Assembly: GCF_003205575.1 (NCBI RefSeq)
Contig: NZ_PYBW01000022.1
Span: forward strand, 96,015 to 160,014
Origin: Streptomyces tateyamensis
GTDB taxonomy: Bacteria > Actinomycetota > Actinomycetes > Streptomycetales > Streptomycetaceae
Direction: 5' to 3'
Length of the DNA stretch: 64,000 nucleotides
Below are positions 7,660 through 15,722 of the stretch, one piece after another (position 1 is the first letter of the stretch; the number at the start of each line of letters is the position of its first letter). Position numbers and translations under genes: made by a program. Below the pieces are notes generated by a model. That model did no database searches. It had not been told where the DNA came from and saw only the letters and a program-made list of their open reading frames with translations.

Positions 7660-8582
7660 TCGCCGTTGGCGTCCATCCCGGTGACGGCGACCTGGTCCAC
7701 CAGGACCGGGCCGCCGGCCGGGGAGACGGTGATCGCGTTGGTGCCGGCCTGCAGCTGCGGCCATATGTTCGTGTAGGACCAGGACTGCGACTGGTCGCCG
7801 CCCTTGCTCCAGCTCTTGAAGGTGGTGCCGCCCGGGTGGTCCTGGCCGTTGACGGTGACCGCGGTCTTCACCGCCTCGCCGTTGTTGCTGTAGTGGATCC
7901 AGAACTTGTACTGACCCGCCGTCGGCACGGTCACCGTCCAGGTGGCGGAGGTGCCCTGCTGGAGCGTCAGGTAGCTGCCGTCGGCGGAGATCGCGCCCTT
8001 CACGGTGGCGGCCAGCTGCGCGCCCTGGGCCTGGGCCTTGCTGGCGTCCAGGAAGCCGTTGCCCGGGGCACCGGTGCTGCTCGGGGCGGAGGCGGCCGGC
8101 GAGGGCGAGCTCGGCGCGCTCGACGAGGCGTGGCCCGCGCTGGGGGCCGGCCCGGGGCCGGCCTCGTTCTTGGCCTTGCCGTCGTTGCCGGACAGCGCGA
8201 TGCCGGAGCCGATGGCGATGGCCGCGACCACCGCCACCACGCCGAACACCGGGGCCTTGCCGCGCCCGCGGGGCTCCACCTCGCCCGGCTGCGGGCGGGA
8301 GCGCTCGGCGTAGCGGGGCTGCTGGTGCGGCAGCTCGGTGGTGGCCTCGGCGCCCGGGCGGGGCGGGTGGGCGGCCTGGGGACGCGGCGGCTGCAGGCCG
8401 TAGGCCTGCTGCCCGTACTGGGCGCGGCCCACCTCCATCGGGCGGTAGGCGGTGCGCGGCTGGACTGCCGGGTCCTCGCCCTCGGCCGGGCGGTAGAGGT
8501 AGCCGAACGGGTCCTCTTCCTGCGGGGTGCGGCCCTTGGCCTCCTCGGGCTCCTGGCTGCTGGCCGTCATCGCGCTGGTCAC
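7632..8582 (-). CDS. Single-pass membrane protein with C-terminal carbohydrate-binding-like beta domain
   Basis: A 316-residue protein. Residues 1-108 are a Pro/Gln/Glu-rich cytoplasmic tail, 111-131 form one membrane helix, a Ser/Pro/Ala linker follows, and about 180-316 form a beta-rich module. That module (TWTVTVPTAGQYKFWIHYSNNGEAVKTAVTVNG and LQAGTNAITVSPAGGPVLVDQVAV) resembles CBM35/CBM6-type sugar-binding modules. It is probably exposed outside the cell and tethered. It converges on the aldolase with a 28-base overlap. The ligand is unknown; the position beside an amino-sugar locus makes a glycan ligand reasonable. A second ATG at residue 5 is an alternative start. Confidence 0.7.
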   Translation of the reverse strand: MTSAMTASSQEPEEAKGRTPQEEDPFGYLYRPAEGEDPAVQPRTAYRPMEVGRAQYGQQAYGLQPPRPQAAHPPRPGAEATTELPHQQPRYAERSRPQPGEVEPRGRGKAPVFGVVAVVAAIAIGSGIALSGNDGKAKNEAGPGPAPSAGHASSSAPSSPSPAASAPSSTGAPGNGFLDASKAQAQGAQLAATVKGAISADGSYLTLQQGTSATWTVTVPTAGQYKFWIHYSNNGEAVKTAVTVNGQDHPGGTTFKSWSKGGDQSQSWSYTNIWPQLQAGTNAITVSPAGGPVLVDQVAVTGMDANGDYPSPAAAG

Positions 8583-8645
8583 TCCCCACTGCCGGGCTTG
8601 GTCGCCGGGCCTGGCGACCCGCCGTCCACGGCACCCTACAGGGGT

Positions 8646-10514
8646 TCAGACCGCCCGCCGGTGCGAGCGTTCGCCGCGGGCGCCGCGCACCGCGCCGCCC
8701 CGGGCCCGCTTCTCGTCGTACATCCGCTTGTCGGCCTGGTGCAGCACCTCGTCGATGCTCATCCCGCAGCCGGCCCAGCCGATCCCCAGGCTCACCCCGA
8801 CCCGCATCACCCGGCCGGCTATCCGCATCGGCGGCACGATCGCGGTGCGCAGCCGCACCGCCAGGTCGGCCGCCTCGCCCGGGTTGATCCCGTCGGCCAG
8901 CACCACGAACTCGTCGCCGCCGAGCCGGGCCACCGTGTCGCCCTCGCGGACCGCCGCCTGCAGCCGCCGGGCCACCTCCACCAGCACCGCGTCGCCGGCG
9001 TTGTGGCCGAACCGGTCGTTGACCGACTTGAAGCCGTCCAGGTCGCAGAAGAGCACCGCGAGCCCCTTCTGCGAGCCGCTGCGGGGGGCGGGCGGACCGG
9101 GCCAGGCCTGCTGCGGCGGCTCCTCGCCCTCGGGGGGCACCACCGCGTGCACGTGCTGCTCGCCGGGCGGACCGACCGCGGCGTGCGGCTGCCCGGGCAC
9201 CTGGGCGCCGCGCTCGGCGTAGCCGTGCACCAGGGTGGAGCGGTGGCCGGCCCCCGGATCGCCGTAACCGCCCTCCTGCGGCCCGCCGACCCAGGACGGG
9301 AGGTCGGACCCCGCCCGCTGCCCGTGCGGCCCGTAGAAGCCCGCCGAGGCGTGCGCCGGGGCGGCGCCCTCCAGCGCGCAGCCGGCTGGTCCGGCCGCCC
9401 CGTGCGCCGCCGCGCCGCCCGGGCCCTGCGGCAGCGCGCACAGCCGCCGGCCCAGCCGGGCCCGCAGCTCGGCGCCGTTGGGCAGGCCGGTGAGCGCGTC
9501 GTGGCTGGCCCGGTGGGCCAGCTGCTGCTCGTGCCGCTTGCGCTCCTCGATGTCCTCGACGTGGGTGAGCAGGAAGCTGGGGCCCTCGGCCGCGTCCGCC
9601 ACGATCGAGTTGCGCAGGCAGACCCACTGGTAGCCGCCGTCGCGCCGGGCCAGCCGCAGCTCGGCCCGGCCGCTCTCGGCGCTGGTGCGCTCCAGCAGGC
9701 CGCGGTCCTCCGGGTGGACCAGGTCCAGGAAGCTCTGGTGGCGCAGGCTGGCCCTGGGGCGGCCGAGCAGCCGGCACAGCGCGTCGTTGACCCGGGTCAG
9801 CTGGCCGCGGGCGGAGCCGTGCAGCTCGGTGATCGCCATCCCGCTGGGGGCGTACTCGAAGGCCTGCCGGAAGCTCTCCTCGCTGGCCCGCAGCGCCTGC
9901 TGCTCCTTCTCCAGCCGGGCCAGCGCGCGCTGCATCTCCGCCCGCAGCCGGGCGTTGCCTATCGCGATCGAGGCCTGCAGCGAGAACATCTCCAGCGCCT
10001 CGCGGGTCCAGGCGCCCGGGCGCTTGCCGCTGCGCGGGCGGTCCACGCTGAGCACCCCGAGCAGGTCGCCGCCGGCGCTGTACATCGGGGCCAGCAGGCC
10101 GTCCTCCGGGTGCCAGTCGTTGGCGTAGACCGGCAGCGGGCCGTCCCCGGTCCAGCGCGGGATGTCCGTGCCGACCGCCCAGCCGCGGTCGTGCGGCAGG
10201 AAGCGCAGGGTGCCCCAGTGATCGGCCACCGCGAGCAGCCGGTCCCAGGACTCCCGGGTGCCGATCTGGCCCAGCAGCACCGAGGGGCCGCCGTACTCGC
10301 GCTCCTCGTACTCCCACACGGCCGCCACCACCAGGTCGCCGTCGGGGCGCACCAGGCTCACCGCGGCGGCGTCGAAGCCGAGCCCGTGCACCGAGCCCTC
10401 GACCACCGCCTGCAGGGTGCCCGCCAGGCTGCGGGCAGCATTGAGGTCCGCCACGACCCGGTGCAAGGTGCGGAGGGTCGCCAGGCGGACGTAGGGCTCC
10501 GACTCGGCTTCCAT
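8646..10514 (-). CDS. cdgB: GAF-PAS-GGDEF diguanylate cyclase, CdgB-like
   Basis: A 622-residue cytosolic diguanylate cyclase that makes c-di-GMP from two GTP. The order is GAF (about 20-195), PAS/PAC (about 210-330) and GGDEF. The active-site loop GGDEF is intact, and REGD five residues before it is the RxxD inhibitory I-site, so product feedback is expected. This architecture and the neighbouring flavin reductase and ArfB match S. coelicolor CdgB, a BldD-regulated developmental enzyme. An unusual feature is about 125 Gly/Pro/Ala/His-rich residues (about 358-482) inserted in the GGDEF domain, between DALTGLPNGAEL and VLFCDLDGFKSVND. The ATG at 10514 has GGGGAG at proper spacing. Confidence 0.92.
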   Translation of the reverse strand: MEAESEPYVRLATLRTLHRVVADLNAARSLAGTLQAVVEGSVHGLGFDAAAVSLVRPDGDLVVAAVWEYEEREYGGPSVLLGQIGTRESWDRLLAVADHWGTLRFLPHDRGWAVGTDIPRWTGDGPLPVYANDWHPEDGLLAPMYSAGGDLLGVLSVDRPRSGKRPGAWTREALEMFSLQASIAIGNARLRAEMQRALARLEKEQQALRASEESFRQAFEYAPSGMAITELHGSARGQLTRVNDALCRLLGRPRASLRHQSFLDLVHPEDRGLLERTSAESGRAELRLARRDGGYQWVCLRNSIVADAAEGPSFLLTHVEDIEERKRHEQQLAHRASHDALTGLPNGAELRARLGRRLCALPQGPGGAAAHGAAGPAGCALEGAAPAHASAGFYGPHGQRAGSDLPSWVGGPQEGGYGDPGAGHRSTLVHGYAERGAQVPGQPHAAVGPPGEQHVHAVVPPEGEEPPQQAWPGPPAPRSGSQKGLAVLFCDLDGFKSVNDRFGHNAGDAVLVEVARRLQAAVREGDTVARLGGDEFVVLADGINPGEAADLAVRLRTAIVPPMRIAGRVMRVGVSLGIGWAGCGMSIDEVLHQADKRMYDEKRARGGAVRGARGERSHRRAV

Positions 10515-10830
10515 GCGGGGACTCCCCGGCTTCTTCGGATAGGTCTTGATGGTTATCGTCCGATTGCCAGAAGAACTGAATCACAGCGAGCACAGCGATC
10601 GGCACGCTCGGTCAGCAATAGGTCGTCACTTGTGACTCAAATCACAGGACGTATAGACGGGCAAACCCGGTTCATCTCGGTCATGCCCGGACACTATTCG
10701 GCGATGGCCCCCTTGCCGGCCGGTCCTGGGCGCCCCCGTCCGGGCCGCGGACCAGGACCCGGGCCGACCCGGCCCCGCCACAGGGCCTAGGACCACCGCC
10801 GGATGCCGCGGCCCTGGTCGGCGGGCTACC
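10515..10830. other. Divergent intergenic region between cdgB and the flavin reductase
   Basis: A 316-base gene-free stretch, lower in GC than its flanks near 10540-10660. It holds the promoters of both genes and the CRP-type palindrome at 10631-10646. No convincing BldD box was found. The part at 10700-10830 is GC-rich and shows nothing recognisable. Confidence 0.6.
10631..10646. promoter_or_regulatory. Perfect CRP/FNR-type palindrome
   Basis: TGTGACTCAAATCACA is a perfect TGTGA-N6-TCACA palindrome, the classic cAMP-CRP operator. Streptomycetes encode a Crp that binds related sites. It lies 117 bases upstream of cdgB and about 185-200 bases upstream of the flavin reductase start, so either gene could be the target. 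Confidence 0.6.
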
Positions 10831-11373
10831 GTGCGGTACGTGTCCATGACGTCGCAGACCTCGCCGCAACCCGCCAGCAGCCCGCTCGCCACCCCGGACG
10901 AGTTCCGGGCCGCCCTGTCCCAGCTGGCCGCCGGGGTGGCACTGGTGACCGTCGACGACGAGGGGGAGCCGGCCGGGATGACCGCGACCTCGTTCCTGTC
11001 GGTCTCGCTGGAGCCGCCGCTGGTGCTGGTCTCGGTGCGCGAGGACTCGCGGATGGACGAGCTGCTCTCCCGGGTGGACCGCTGGGCGGTCTCGCTGCTG
11101 GGCGAGGAGCACCGGGCGCTGGCCGGGCGGTTCGCCATGAAGGGGCGGCTGAGCGACCGGCTGCTGTTCGCCGACACCCCGCACACCACGGGCGGGCTGA
11201 GCGGGGCGCCGCTGGTGACCGGGGCGCTGGCCACCGTGGAGTGCCGCACCGAGCAGCGGATACCCGCGGGCGACCACACCCTGGTGCTCGGCCGGGTGCT
11301 GCAGGCCCTGGTCCCCGACCCCGGCGGGCGCCCGCTGCTCTACTTCCGCGGCGACTACCGCCGGATCGGCTGA
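10831..11373 (+). CDS. Flavin reductase-like (FMN-binding split-barrel) protein
   Basis: About 175-180 residues of the flavin reductase family: FRAALSQLAAGVALVTV, GMTATSFLSVSLEPPLVLVSV, and a C-terminal HTLVLGRVLQAL and LLYFRGDYRRIG. Such proteins bind FMN and act as NAD(P)H:flavin reductases, often as partners of monooxygenases. No monooxygenase is adjacent. Possible starts are GTG 10831, GTG 10840 and ATG 10846 with no clear ribosome site, so the exact start is uncertain. The same gene follows cdgB in S. coelicolor. Confidence 0.85.
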   Translation: MRYVSMTSQTSPQPASSPLATPDEFRAALSQLAAGVALVTVDDEGEPAGMTATSFLSVSLEPPLVLVSVREDSRMDELLSRVDRWAVSLLGEEHRALAGRFAMKGRLSDRLLFADTPHTTGGLSGAPLVTGALATVECRTEQRIPAGDHTLVLGRVLQALVPDPGGRPLLYFRGDYRRIG

Positions 11374-11395
11374 CCGCACCGCGCCGGGCGCCCGG

Positions 11396-11833
11396 TCACT
11401 CCCCGCCGCGCGGCGGGGCCGAGCGCGAGCGCTTGAGGTCGGAGCGGCGCTTCTTGTCGGACAGCCGGCGCTCCACCAGACCGCGGCTGGGCTTGGTGGG
11501 CCGGCGGGTCTTGGGCGGCGGCGCCGTCGCCTCGCCGAGCAGCGAGGCCAGCCGGGCGGCGGCCACCTCGCGGTTGCGCCACTGCGAGCGGTGCTCGCTG
11601 GCCCGCACCACCAGCACCCGCCCGTCCACCAGGCGCCCGGCCAGCCGCTCCAGGGCGCGCTGCTTCCACACCTCGGGCAGCGCGGCGGAGGCGGCCAGGT
11701 CGTAGCGCAGCTCGACCTGGGTGTCGGAGGTGTTGACGTGCTGGCCACCGGGGCCGCTGGACCGGGAGAAGCGCCAGACGAGCTCGGCGTCGGGAACGAC
11801 CACCGAGCCCCGCACGCGGATGGGCTCGGGCAT
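11396..11833 (-). CDS. arfB: Alternative ribosome-rescue peptidyl-tRNA hydrolase
   Basis: A 145-residue RF1/RF2-type peptidyl-hydrolase domain protein. RSSGPGGQHVNTS carries the GGQ motif (residues 29-31) that hydrolyses peptidyl-tRNA. The basic C-terminal tail (KTRRPTKPSRGLVERRLSDKK) is the element that enters the empty mRNA channel of stalled ribosomes in ArfB/YaeJ. There are no codon-recognition domains, which separates it from true release factors. The start is ATG 11833 (MPEPIRVRGSV). It converges on the flavin reductase with a 22-base gap. Confidence 0.9.
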   Translation of the reverse strand: MPEPIRVRGSVVVPDAELVWRFSRSSGPGGQHVNTSDTQVELRYDLAASAALPEVWKQRALERLAGRLVDGRVLVVRASEHRSQWRNREVAAARLASLLGEATAPPPKTRRPTKPSRGLVERRLSDKKRRSDLKRSRSAPPRGGE

Positions 11834-11885
11834 GCGCCCATCATCCCCGGGCGGGGCCGCCGGCGTCACGCGGTTAAATGAGCCC

Positions 11886-12371
11886 GTGATCGAGCTCGGC
11901 TACTCCCTCTCCCTGCGGATCCCCGACCCCCCGCAGACCGACTACCGCACGGCCTCGGTGCAGGCGCTGCGGCACGACCTGTTCTGCGGCGACGTGTACC
12001 TGGCCCAGGACGAGCTGGAGCTGTCCACCGCCTGGGGCTGGGTGCCGGTGCTGGACTTCGCCTGGGCCCTGTGCGACGTGGTCGAGCAGCTGGACGAGGA
12101 CCCGCGCGGCAGCCGGGCCGCCGCGCTGCGCACGGTCGACCTGGACTTCACCCAGAACACCGAGCTGCTGCGGTTCGCCCGCCGGTTCGGCCACGTGGAG
12201 GTCATCGCGACCTGGGTGGACGAGGAGCCGCTGGTGGTCCGCCACCAGGAGCTGCGCAGGGAGGCCCGGGACTTCCTGCAGGACGTGCTGGCCGACCTGG
12301 TCGACCTGCACCCCGAGCTGGGCGACAACCCGCAGATCTGGACCGTGCAGGCCCGCTACCCGCGGATCTGA
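11886..12371 (+). CDS. Conserved actinobacterial protein of unknown function
   Basis: A 161-residue protein starting at GTG 11886 (VIELGYSLSLRIPDPPQ). It is acidic and soluble, with no signal peptide or membrane helix. Notable segments are WGWVPVLDFAWALCDVVEQLDEDP and TVDLDFTQNTELLRFARRFGHVEV. I do not recognise the family. Codon use is that of a normal gene, it is divergent from arfB by 52 bases, and it ends 7 bases from the convergent downstream gene. Confidence 0.75.
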   Translation: MIELGYSLSLRIPDPPQTDYRTASVQALRHDLFCGDVYLAQDELELSTAWGWVPVLDFAWALCDVVEQLDEDPRGSRAAALRTVDLDFTQNTELLRFARRFGHVEVIATWVDEEPLVVRHQELRREARDFLQDVLADLVDLHPELGDNPQIWTVQARYPRI

Positions 12372-12378
12372 GCCTGGC

Positions 12379-13479
12379 TCAGCTCCGCCCGGACCGGCCC
12401 TGGGTGCGGCCGCTGCGCAGCTCGCCCAGGTCCAGCAGCTCGGTGTCGTCCTCCGGGGTCAGGTCGACCACCCGGGTGTCGGCCACCTCGTCGCCCAGCA
12501 CGTCGGCCAGGTCCGGCTCCACCGGCTCGGGACGCTGCTCGGCCAGCTCGCGCACCGAACCGACCGCGGGCGCCGGCGCCGCCGCCCGCATCGCCGCGGT
12601 GCGGTCGAAGAAGCTGAAGCCCGGTCCCCGCCCGTGGCCCGCCTGCGGCCGGGGCCGCTGCCGCTGCCGCTCCATCGGAGCCGGCGCCGCCGCGGCCTCA
12701 CTGCCCGGCGCGGCCAGCACCGGGCGCACCGGACTCGGCGCCACCGCCGCCCGCTCGCCCTCGGCCGCCCCGCGCGCGGCCACCGGCTCCAGCCGCCCGA
12801 TCCGCGACTGCGGCACGGCCGGCGCGTGCGCCTGGCGCACCTCGGGCAGCGCCGCCGGGTCCGCCGAAGCCGTGGCCGGCAGCGCCGCCGCGGCCCGCCG
12901 GGCCGCCTGACGGCGCGCCAGGTGCTCGGCCTGCGCCTGGGCCAGCTCGGCCCGCCGCTCCAGCGCGCGCAGCGCGTTGGCCGCGCGCAGGAAGGTCACC
13001 GGGGTCACCGGGTGCTTGGGACGGGCCGCCTCGATCGCCCGCTGCGCCGCCTCGGCCTCCTTGAGCGCCTGCTCGGCGGCCTGCACCGCGCGCTCCTTGA
13101 GCAGCCGGGCGATCTCGGTCTCCGCCTTGGCCAGCCGGGACTTCTCCGCCGTCAGCCGGCGGCCCAGCCGGGCCGCCCGCTCCTCGGCCACCTCGGCCGC
13201 GTACTCGGCCTCGGCCAACTGCTCCTCGTAACGCTCCTCGTCGCGCAGCCGGCGCACCGCGGCGGTCTCGGCCGCGGCCCGGGCGGCCCGGTCGCGCTGG
13301 CGCAGCACCATGGCGGTGCCCAGCACCGCGAGCACCGCGGCCACCCCGACCGAGCGGACCACCACCTGGTCCGGACTGACCAGCAGGGCGGCGAGCGCGG
13401 CCACCGTGAGGACCGCGGCCGCGGTCGGCAGCAGGGCCCGGCTGAGGAGCGAGGAGTGACGGTGGCGTCCGCGAGACAT
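12379..13479 (-). CDS. Membrane-anchored coiled-coil protein, function unknown
   Basis: A 366-residue protein. Two N-terminal membrane helices lie at about 15-34 and 41-59. An Ala/Glu/Arg-rich coiled coil follows at about 60-200 (EERYEEQLAEAEYAAEVAEERAA is typical). The remainder is a Pro/Ala-rich, probably disordered region with an acidic end (VDLTPEDDTELLDLGE). Such layouts suit a membrane-attached scaffold, but no specific role can be assigned. The ATG at 13479 begins MSRGRHRHSSLLSR. It is separated from the DUF3180 gene by about 90 bases. Confidence 0.7.
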   Translation of the reverse strand: MSRGRHRHSSLLSRALLPTAAAVLTVAALAALLVSPDQVVVRSVGVAAVLAVLGTAMVLRQRDRAARAAAETAAVRRLRDEERYEEQLAEAEYAAEVAEERAARLGRRLTAEKSRLAKAETEIARLLKERAVQAAEQALKEAEAAQRAIEAARPKHPVTPVTFLRAANALRALERRAELAQAQAEHLARRQAARRAAAALPATASADPAALPEVRQAHAPAVPQSRIGRLEPVAARGAAEGERAAVAPSPVRPVLAAPGSEAAAAPAPMERQRQRPRPQAGHGRGPGFSFFDRTAAMRAAAPAPAVGSVRELAEQRPEPVEPDLADVLGDEVADTRVVDLTPEDDTELLDLGELRSGRTQGRSGRS

Positions 13480-13567
13480 GGACAGAAAACTAGCGTGCGA
13501 ATAGCGCCGCTGTCAGCCCGGGGTGACCCGTACCGCTACCGCCCAGCTCAACGCGCCTGACGCCCGG

Positions 13568-14059
13568 TCAGCGGGCCGAGGACGCCGTGCCCTTCCCGGA
13601 GGAGCCGCCGTCCTCCGGCAGCTTGCAGACGTGCTGCAGCCACAGCGCCGCGGCCACCACGGCGGCAGCCGCCAGCACGGCCAGCCCGGCGGTGATCACG
13701 GCCGTGCGGTGCGCGTCGAAGTCCGGCAGCGTCGCCAGCTCGATGCCCAGCCCCGCGTACACCCCGGCCACCACGGCCGACACCAGCGCACTGGCCTGGC
13801 CCAGCACCACCGCACGGGCCGCCATCAGCGGATCCACCCGCTTGGCGCCCGGCGCCCGGTCCCGGATCGCCTTCAACCGGGACCGCAGCGAGACCGCCGC
13901 GGCCAACAGCACCACCGCCACCACCGCCAGCACCACCGGAGCCGCCGCCGGGACTCCCGGCAGCGTGTCCAGCGAGTTCCACAGCTTGGCGCCGGCCCAG
14001 GCCAGCGCCGTGACGACCACGAAGATGCCCAGCAGCAGACGCACTCGCAGCGGCTTCAC
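13568..14059 (-). CDS. DUF3180 membrane protein
   Basis: A 163-residue protein of the actinobacterial DUF3180 family with four predicted membrane helices (LLLGIFVVVTALAWAGAKLW, VVLAVVAVVLLAAAV, and two in the C-terminal half). It regularly sits directly downstream of folK in streptomycetes, as it does here. The start is GTG 14059 (VKPLRVRLLLGIF). The function is unknown; genomic linkage to folate genes is the only clue. Confidence 0.82.
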   Translation of the reverse strand: MKPLRVRLLLGIFVVVTALAWAGAKLWNSLDTLPGVPAAAPVVLAVVAVVLLAAAVSLRSRLKAIRDRAPGAKRVDPLMAARAVVLGQASALVSAVVAGVYAGLGIELATLPDFDAHRTAVITAGLAVLAAAAVVAAALWLQHVCKLPEDGGSSGKGTASSAR

Positions 14060-14123
14060 TGGTTCGACGGTTCCCTTCTGGAGGCCGGCGGACGCCCATC
14101 GCCGCCACAGCGCCGGCTCGACC

Positions 14124-14723
14124 TTACTCCGGCAGGCGCAACTGGATGTCGGCGCGCCGGGCCACACCCTGCGCCCCCGGCCCGCCCAGCCCGGCCAGCA
14201 GCTCGGCCACCCGGCCGTGGCCAGGCAGCTCGGCCTGCGGGTCGGCGTCCTGCCACGGGGCGAGCACGAAAGCCCGCTCGTGCGCGCGCGGGTGCGGCAG
14301 CAGCAGCACCGGGTCCTCGCTCAGCACGTCCTGGTAGCTGACGATGTCCACGTCCAGGGTGCGGGCGCCCCAGCGCACCGTGCGCACCCGGCCGAAGGCG
14401 TCCTCGACCGCGTTGGCCCGCTCCAGCAGGTCGCGCGGCGTCAGCGTGGTGCGCAGCAGCATTACCGCGTTGAAGTAGGCGGGCTGGTCCTGCGGACCGC
14501 CCACGGCGGCGGTCTCGAACACGCCGGAGACGGCCGTCACCTTCACCCCGGGGGTGTCGCCGAGCGCGTCCACCGCGCCCTGCAGGGTCTCCAGCCGGTT
14601 GCCCAGGTTGCTGCCCACGGCAAGCACCGCGGTACGCACCCGCGACAGGGTGTCGTCCACGCTGTCCACCCGGCGCTGCAGGTCGAACGTGCTCGGGGTG
14701 GCAGTGGGGTCACTGGTGGTCAT
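14124..14723 (-). CDS. folK: 2-amino-4-hydroxy-6-hydroxymethyldihydropteridine diphosphokinase
   Basis: A 199-residue HPPK that transfers pyrophosphate from ATP to 6-hydroxymethyl-dihydropterin. It has AVLAVGSNLGNRLETLQGAV, QDQPAYFNAV, the catalytic RTVRWGARTLDVDIV loop and LPHPRAHERAFVLAPW. An N-terminal extension of about 30 residues (MTTSDPTATPSTFDLQRRVD) precedes the core, as in other streptomycetes. The start ATG overlaps the folB stop by 4 bases (ATGA), so the two are translationally coupled. Confidence 0.95.
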   Translation of the reverse strand: MTTSDPTATPSTFDLQRRVDSVDDTLSRVRTAVLAVGSNLGNRLETLQGAVDALGDTPGVKVTAVSGVFETAAVGGPQDQPAYFNAVMLLRTTLTPRDLLERANAVEDAFGRVRTVRWGARTLDVDIVSYQDVLSEDPVLLLPHPRAHERAFVLAPWQDADPQAELPGHGRVAELLAGLGGPGAQGVARRADIQLRLPE

Positions 14724-15082
14724 CCGCGGCTCCGATGGATCGTGATGGTCACGTCGTCGAACGGCACCGTGATCGGCGCGTCCGGCTTGTGCACGGTGAC
14801 CTCGACCTCCTCGACCGCCTGGTGCTTGAGGCACTGGTCGGCGATCCGCTGGGCCAAGGTCTCGATCAGGTCCACCGGCTCGCCCGAGATGATCGCGGTG
14901 ACCTCCTCCGCGACGATCCCGTAGTGCGCCGTGCGGCTGAGATCGTCGCCGGACGCGGCCGGCCGGGTGTCCAGGTACAGCACCAGGTCGACCACGAAGG
15001 TCTGCCCCTCGATCCGCTCCCGCTCGAATACGCCGTGGTGGCCGCGGGCGCGCAGGCCTCGCAGGGTGACGCGGTCCAGCAC
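14720..15082 (-). CDS. folB: Dihydroneopterin aldolase
   Basis: A 120-residue DHNA aldolase that converts dihydroneopterin to 6-hydroxymethyl-dihydropterin and glycolaldehyde. It has LDRVTLRGLRARGHHGVFERER with the catalytic region, GIVAEEV and LIETLAQRIAD. The start is GTG 15082, which has AGGAG about 9 bases upstream; an in-frame GTG at 15091 lies too close to that site. It overlaps folK by 4 bases and follows the NTF2-like gene, in the order folP, NTF2-like, folB, folK. Confidence 0.94.
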   Translation of the reverse strand: MLDRVTLRGLRARGHHGVFERERIEGQTFVVDLVLYLDTRPAASGDDLSRTAHYGIVAEEVTAIISGEPVDLIETLAQRIADQCLKHQAVEEVEVTVHKPDAPITVPFDDVTITIHRSRG

Positions 15083-15195
15083 CTGAATCACTGCTCCTGA
15101 TCGTGGCACGGCGGGCCCCGTCGCCCGCCGTCCGTCGAATCTACCCTCGCCACCGGACAGCACCGCGGCACGCCCTGCTGTTCCCGACCGGACCG

Positions 15196-15702
15196 CTACT
15201 CCTCGTCCTCGTCGTCACCGCTGGTCAGCACCGGTGAACCGTGGTGCGACCAGAGCCGCCAGCCGTCCGCGGTCCGGCGGAACACGTTGGTGGAGACCAC
15301 CTTCCCGCCGACCAGCGGGCCCAGCTCCCCCTCCTCGTCCGACTCCCCGCCGGACAGGATGTTCTCGGTGCAGGTGACCAGCGCCACGTCCCCCTGCACC
15401 TCGACCTCGACGTCGGTCAGGAAGAACTGGATGTACTCCGTGTTCATCATGATCAGCAGGTAGGACCTGGTCACCTGGGCGCGGCCGCGCAACACCGGCC
15501 AGCCCGGGTGCACGCACACCACACCCGTCTTGTCGTCGGCGTCGGCGGCGGACAGCCAGACGTCCTCCACCGCCTCCAGGTCGCCGGTCTCCAGCGCCTC
15601 GTACAACCGCTGATTGGCCGCCAGCACCGCCTCGCGGTCGGCCTCCGGAGCGGAAGCGCCGTTGCCCGACGGCCCCTTGCCCAACGCGCCGTCACCAGTC
15701 AC
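15196..15702 (-). CDS. NTF2/SnoaL-like fold protein between folP and folB
   Basis: A 168-residue protein with the nuclear transport factor 2-like fold: AVLAANQRLYEALETGDLEAVEDVWL, VVCVHPGWPVLRGRAQV, IQFFLTDVEVEVQGDVALVTCTENIL and NVFRRTADGWRLWSHHGSPV. Tryptophan- and His-rich cavity residues are present, but no specific enzyme activity can be named. It starts at GTG 15702 behind a GGAAGTGGGTGG-type site and lies 20 bases from the folP stop. The conserved position between folP and folB suggests a folate-linked accessory role. Confidence 0.82.
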   Translation of the reverse strand: MTGDGALGKGPSGNGASAPEADREAVLAANQRLYEALETGDLEAVEDVWLSAADADDKTGVVCVHPGWPVLRGRAQVTRSYLLIMMNTEYIQFFLTDVEVEVQGDVALVTCTENILSGGESDEEGELGPLVGGKVVSTNVFRRTADGWRLWSHHGSPVLTSGDDEDEE

Positions 15703-15722
15703 GCCACCACCCACTTCCTCGC

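Noticed and set aside
8646..10514. Frameshift or assembly error in cdgB causing the long low-complexity stretch
   Set aside because: The frame resumes exactly into the GGDEF core with all motifs, and codon bias stays normal through the stretch, so an in-frame insertion fits better.
10515..10640. BldD operator upstream of cdgB
   Set aside because: S. coelicolor cdgB is a BldD target, but no sequence here keeps both half-sites of the BldD consensus at the correct spacing. The GTCAC/GTGAC repeat has a 2-base spacer and is better explained as part of the CRP-type site.
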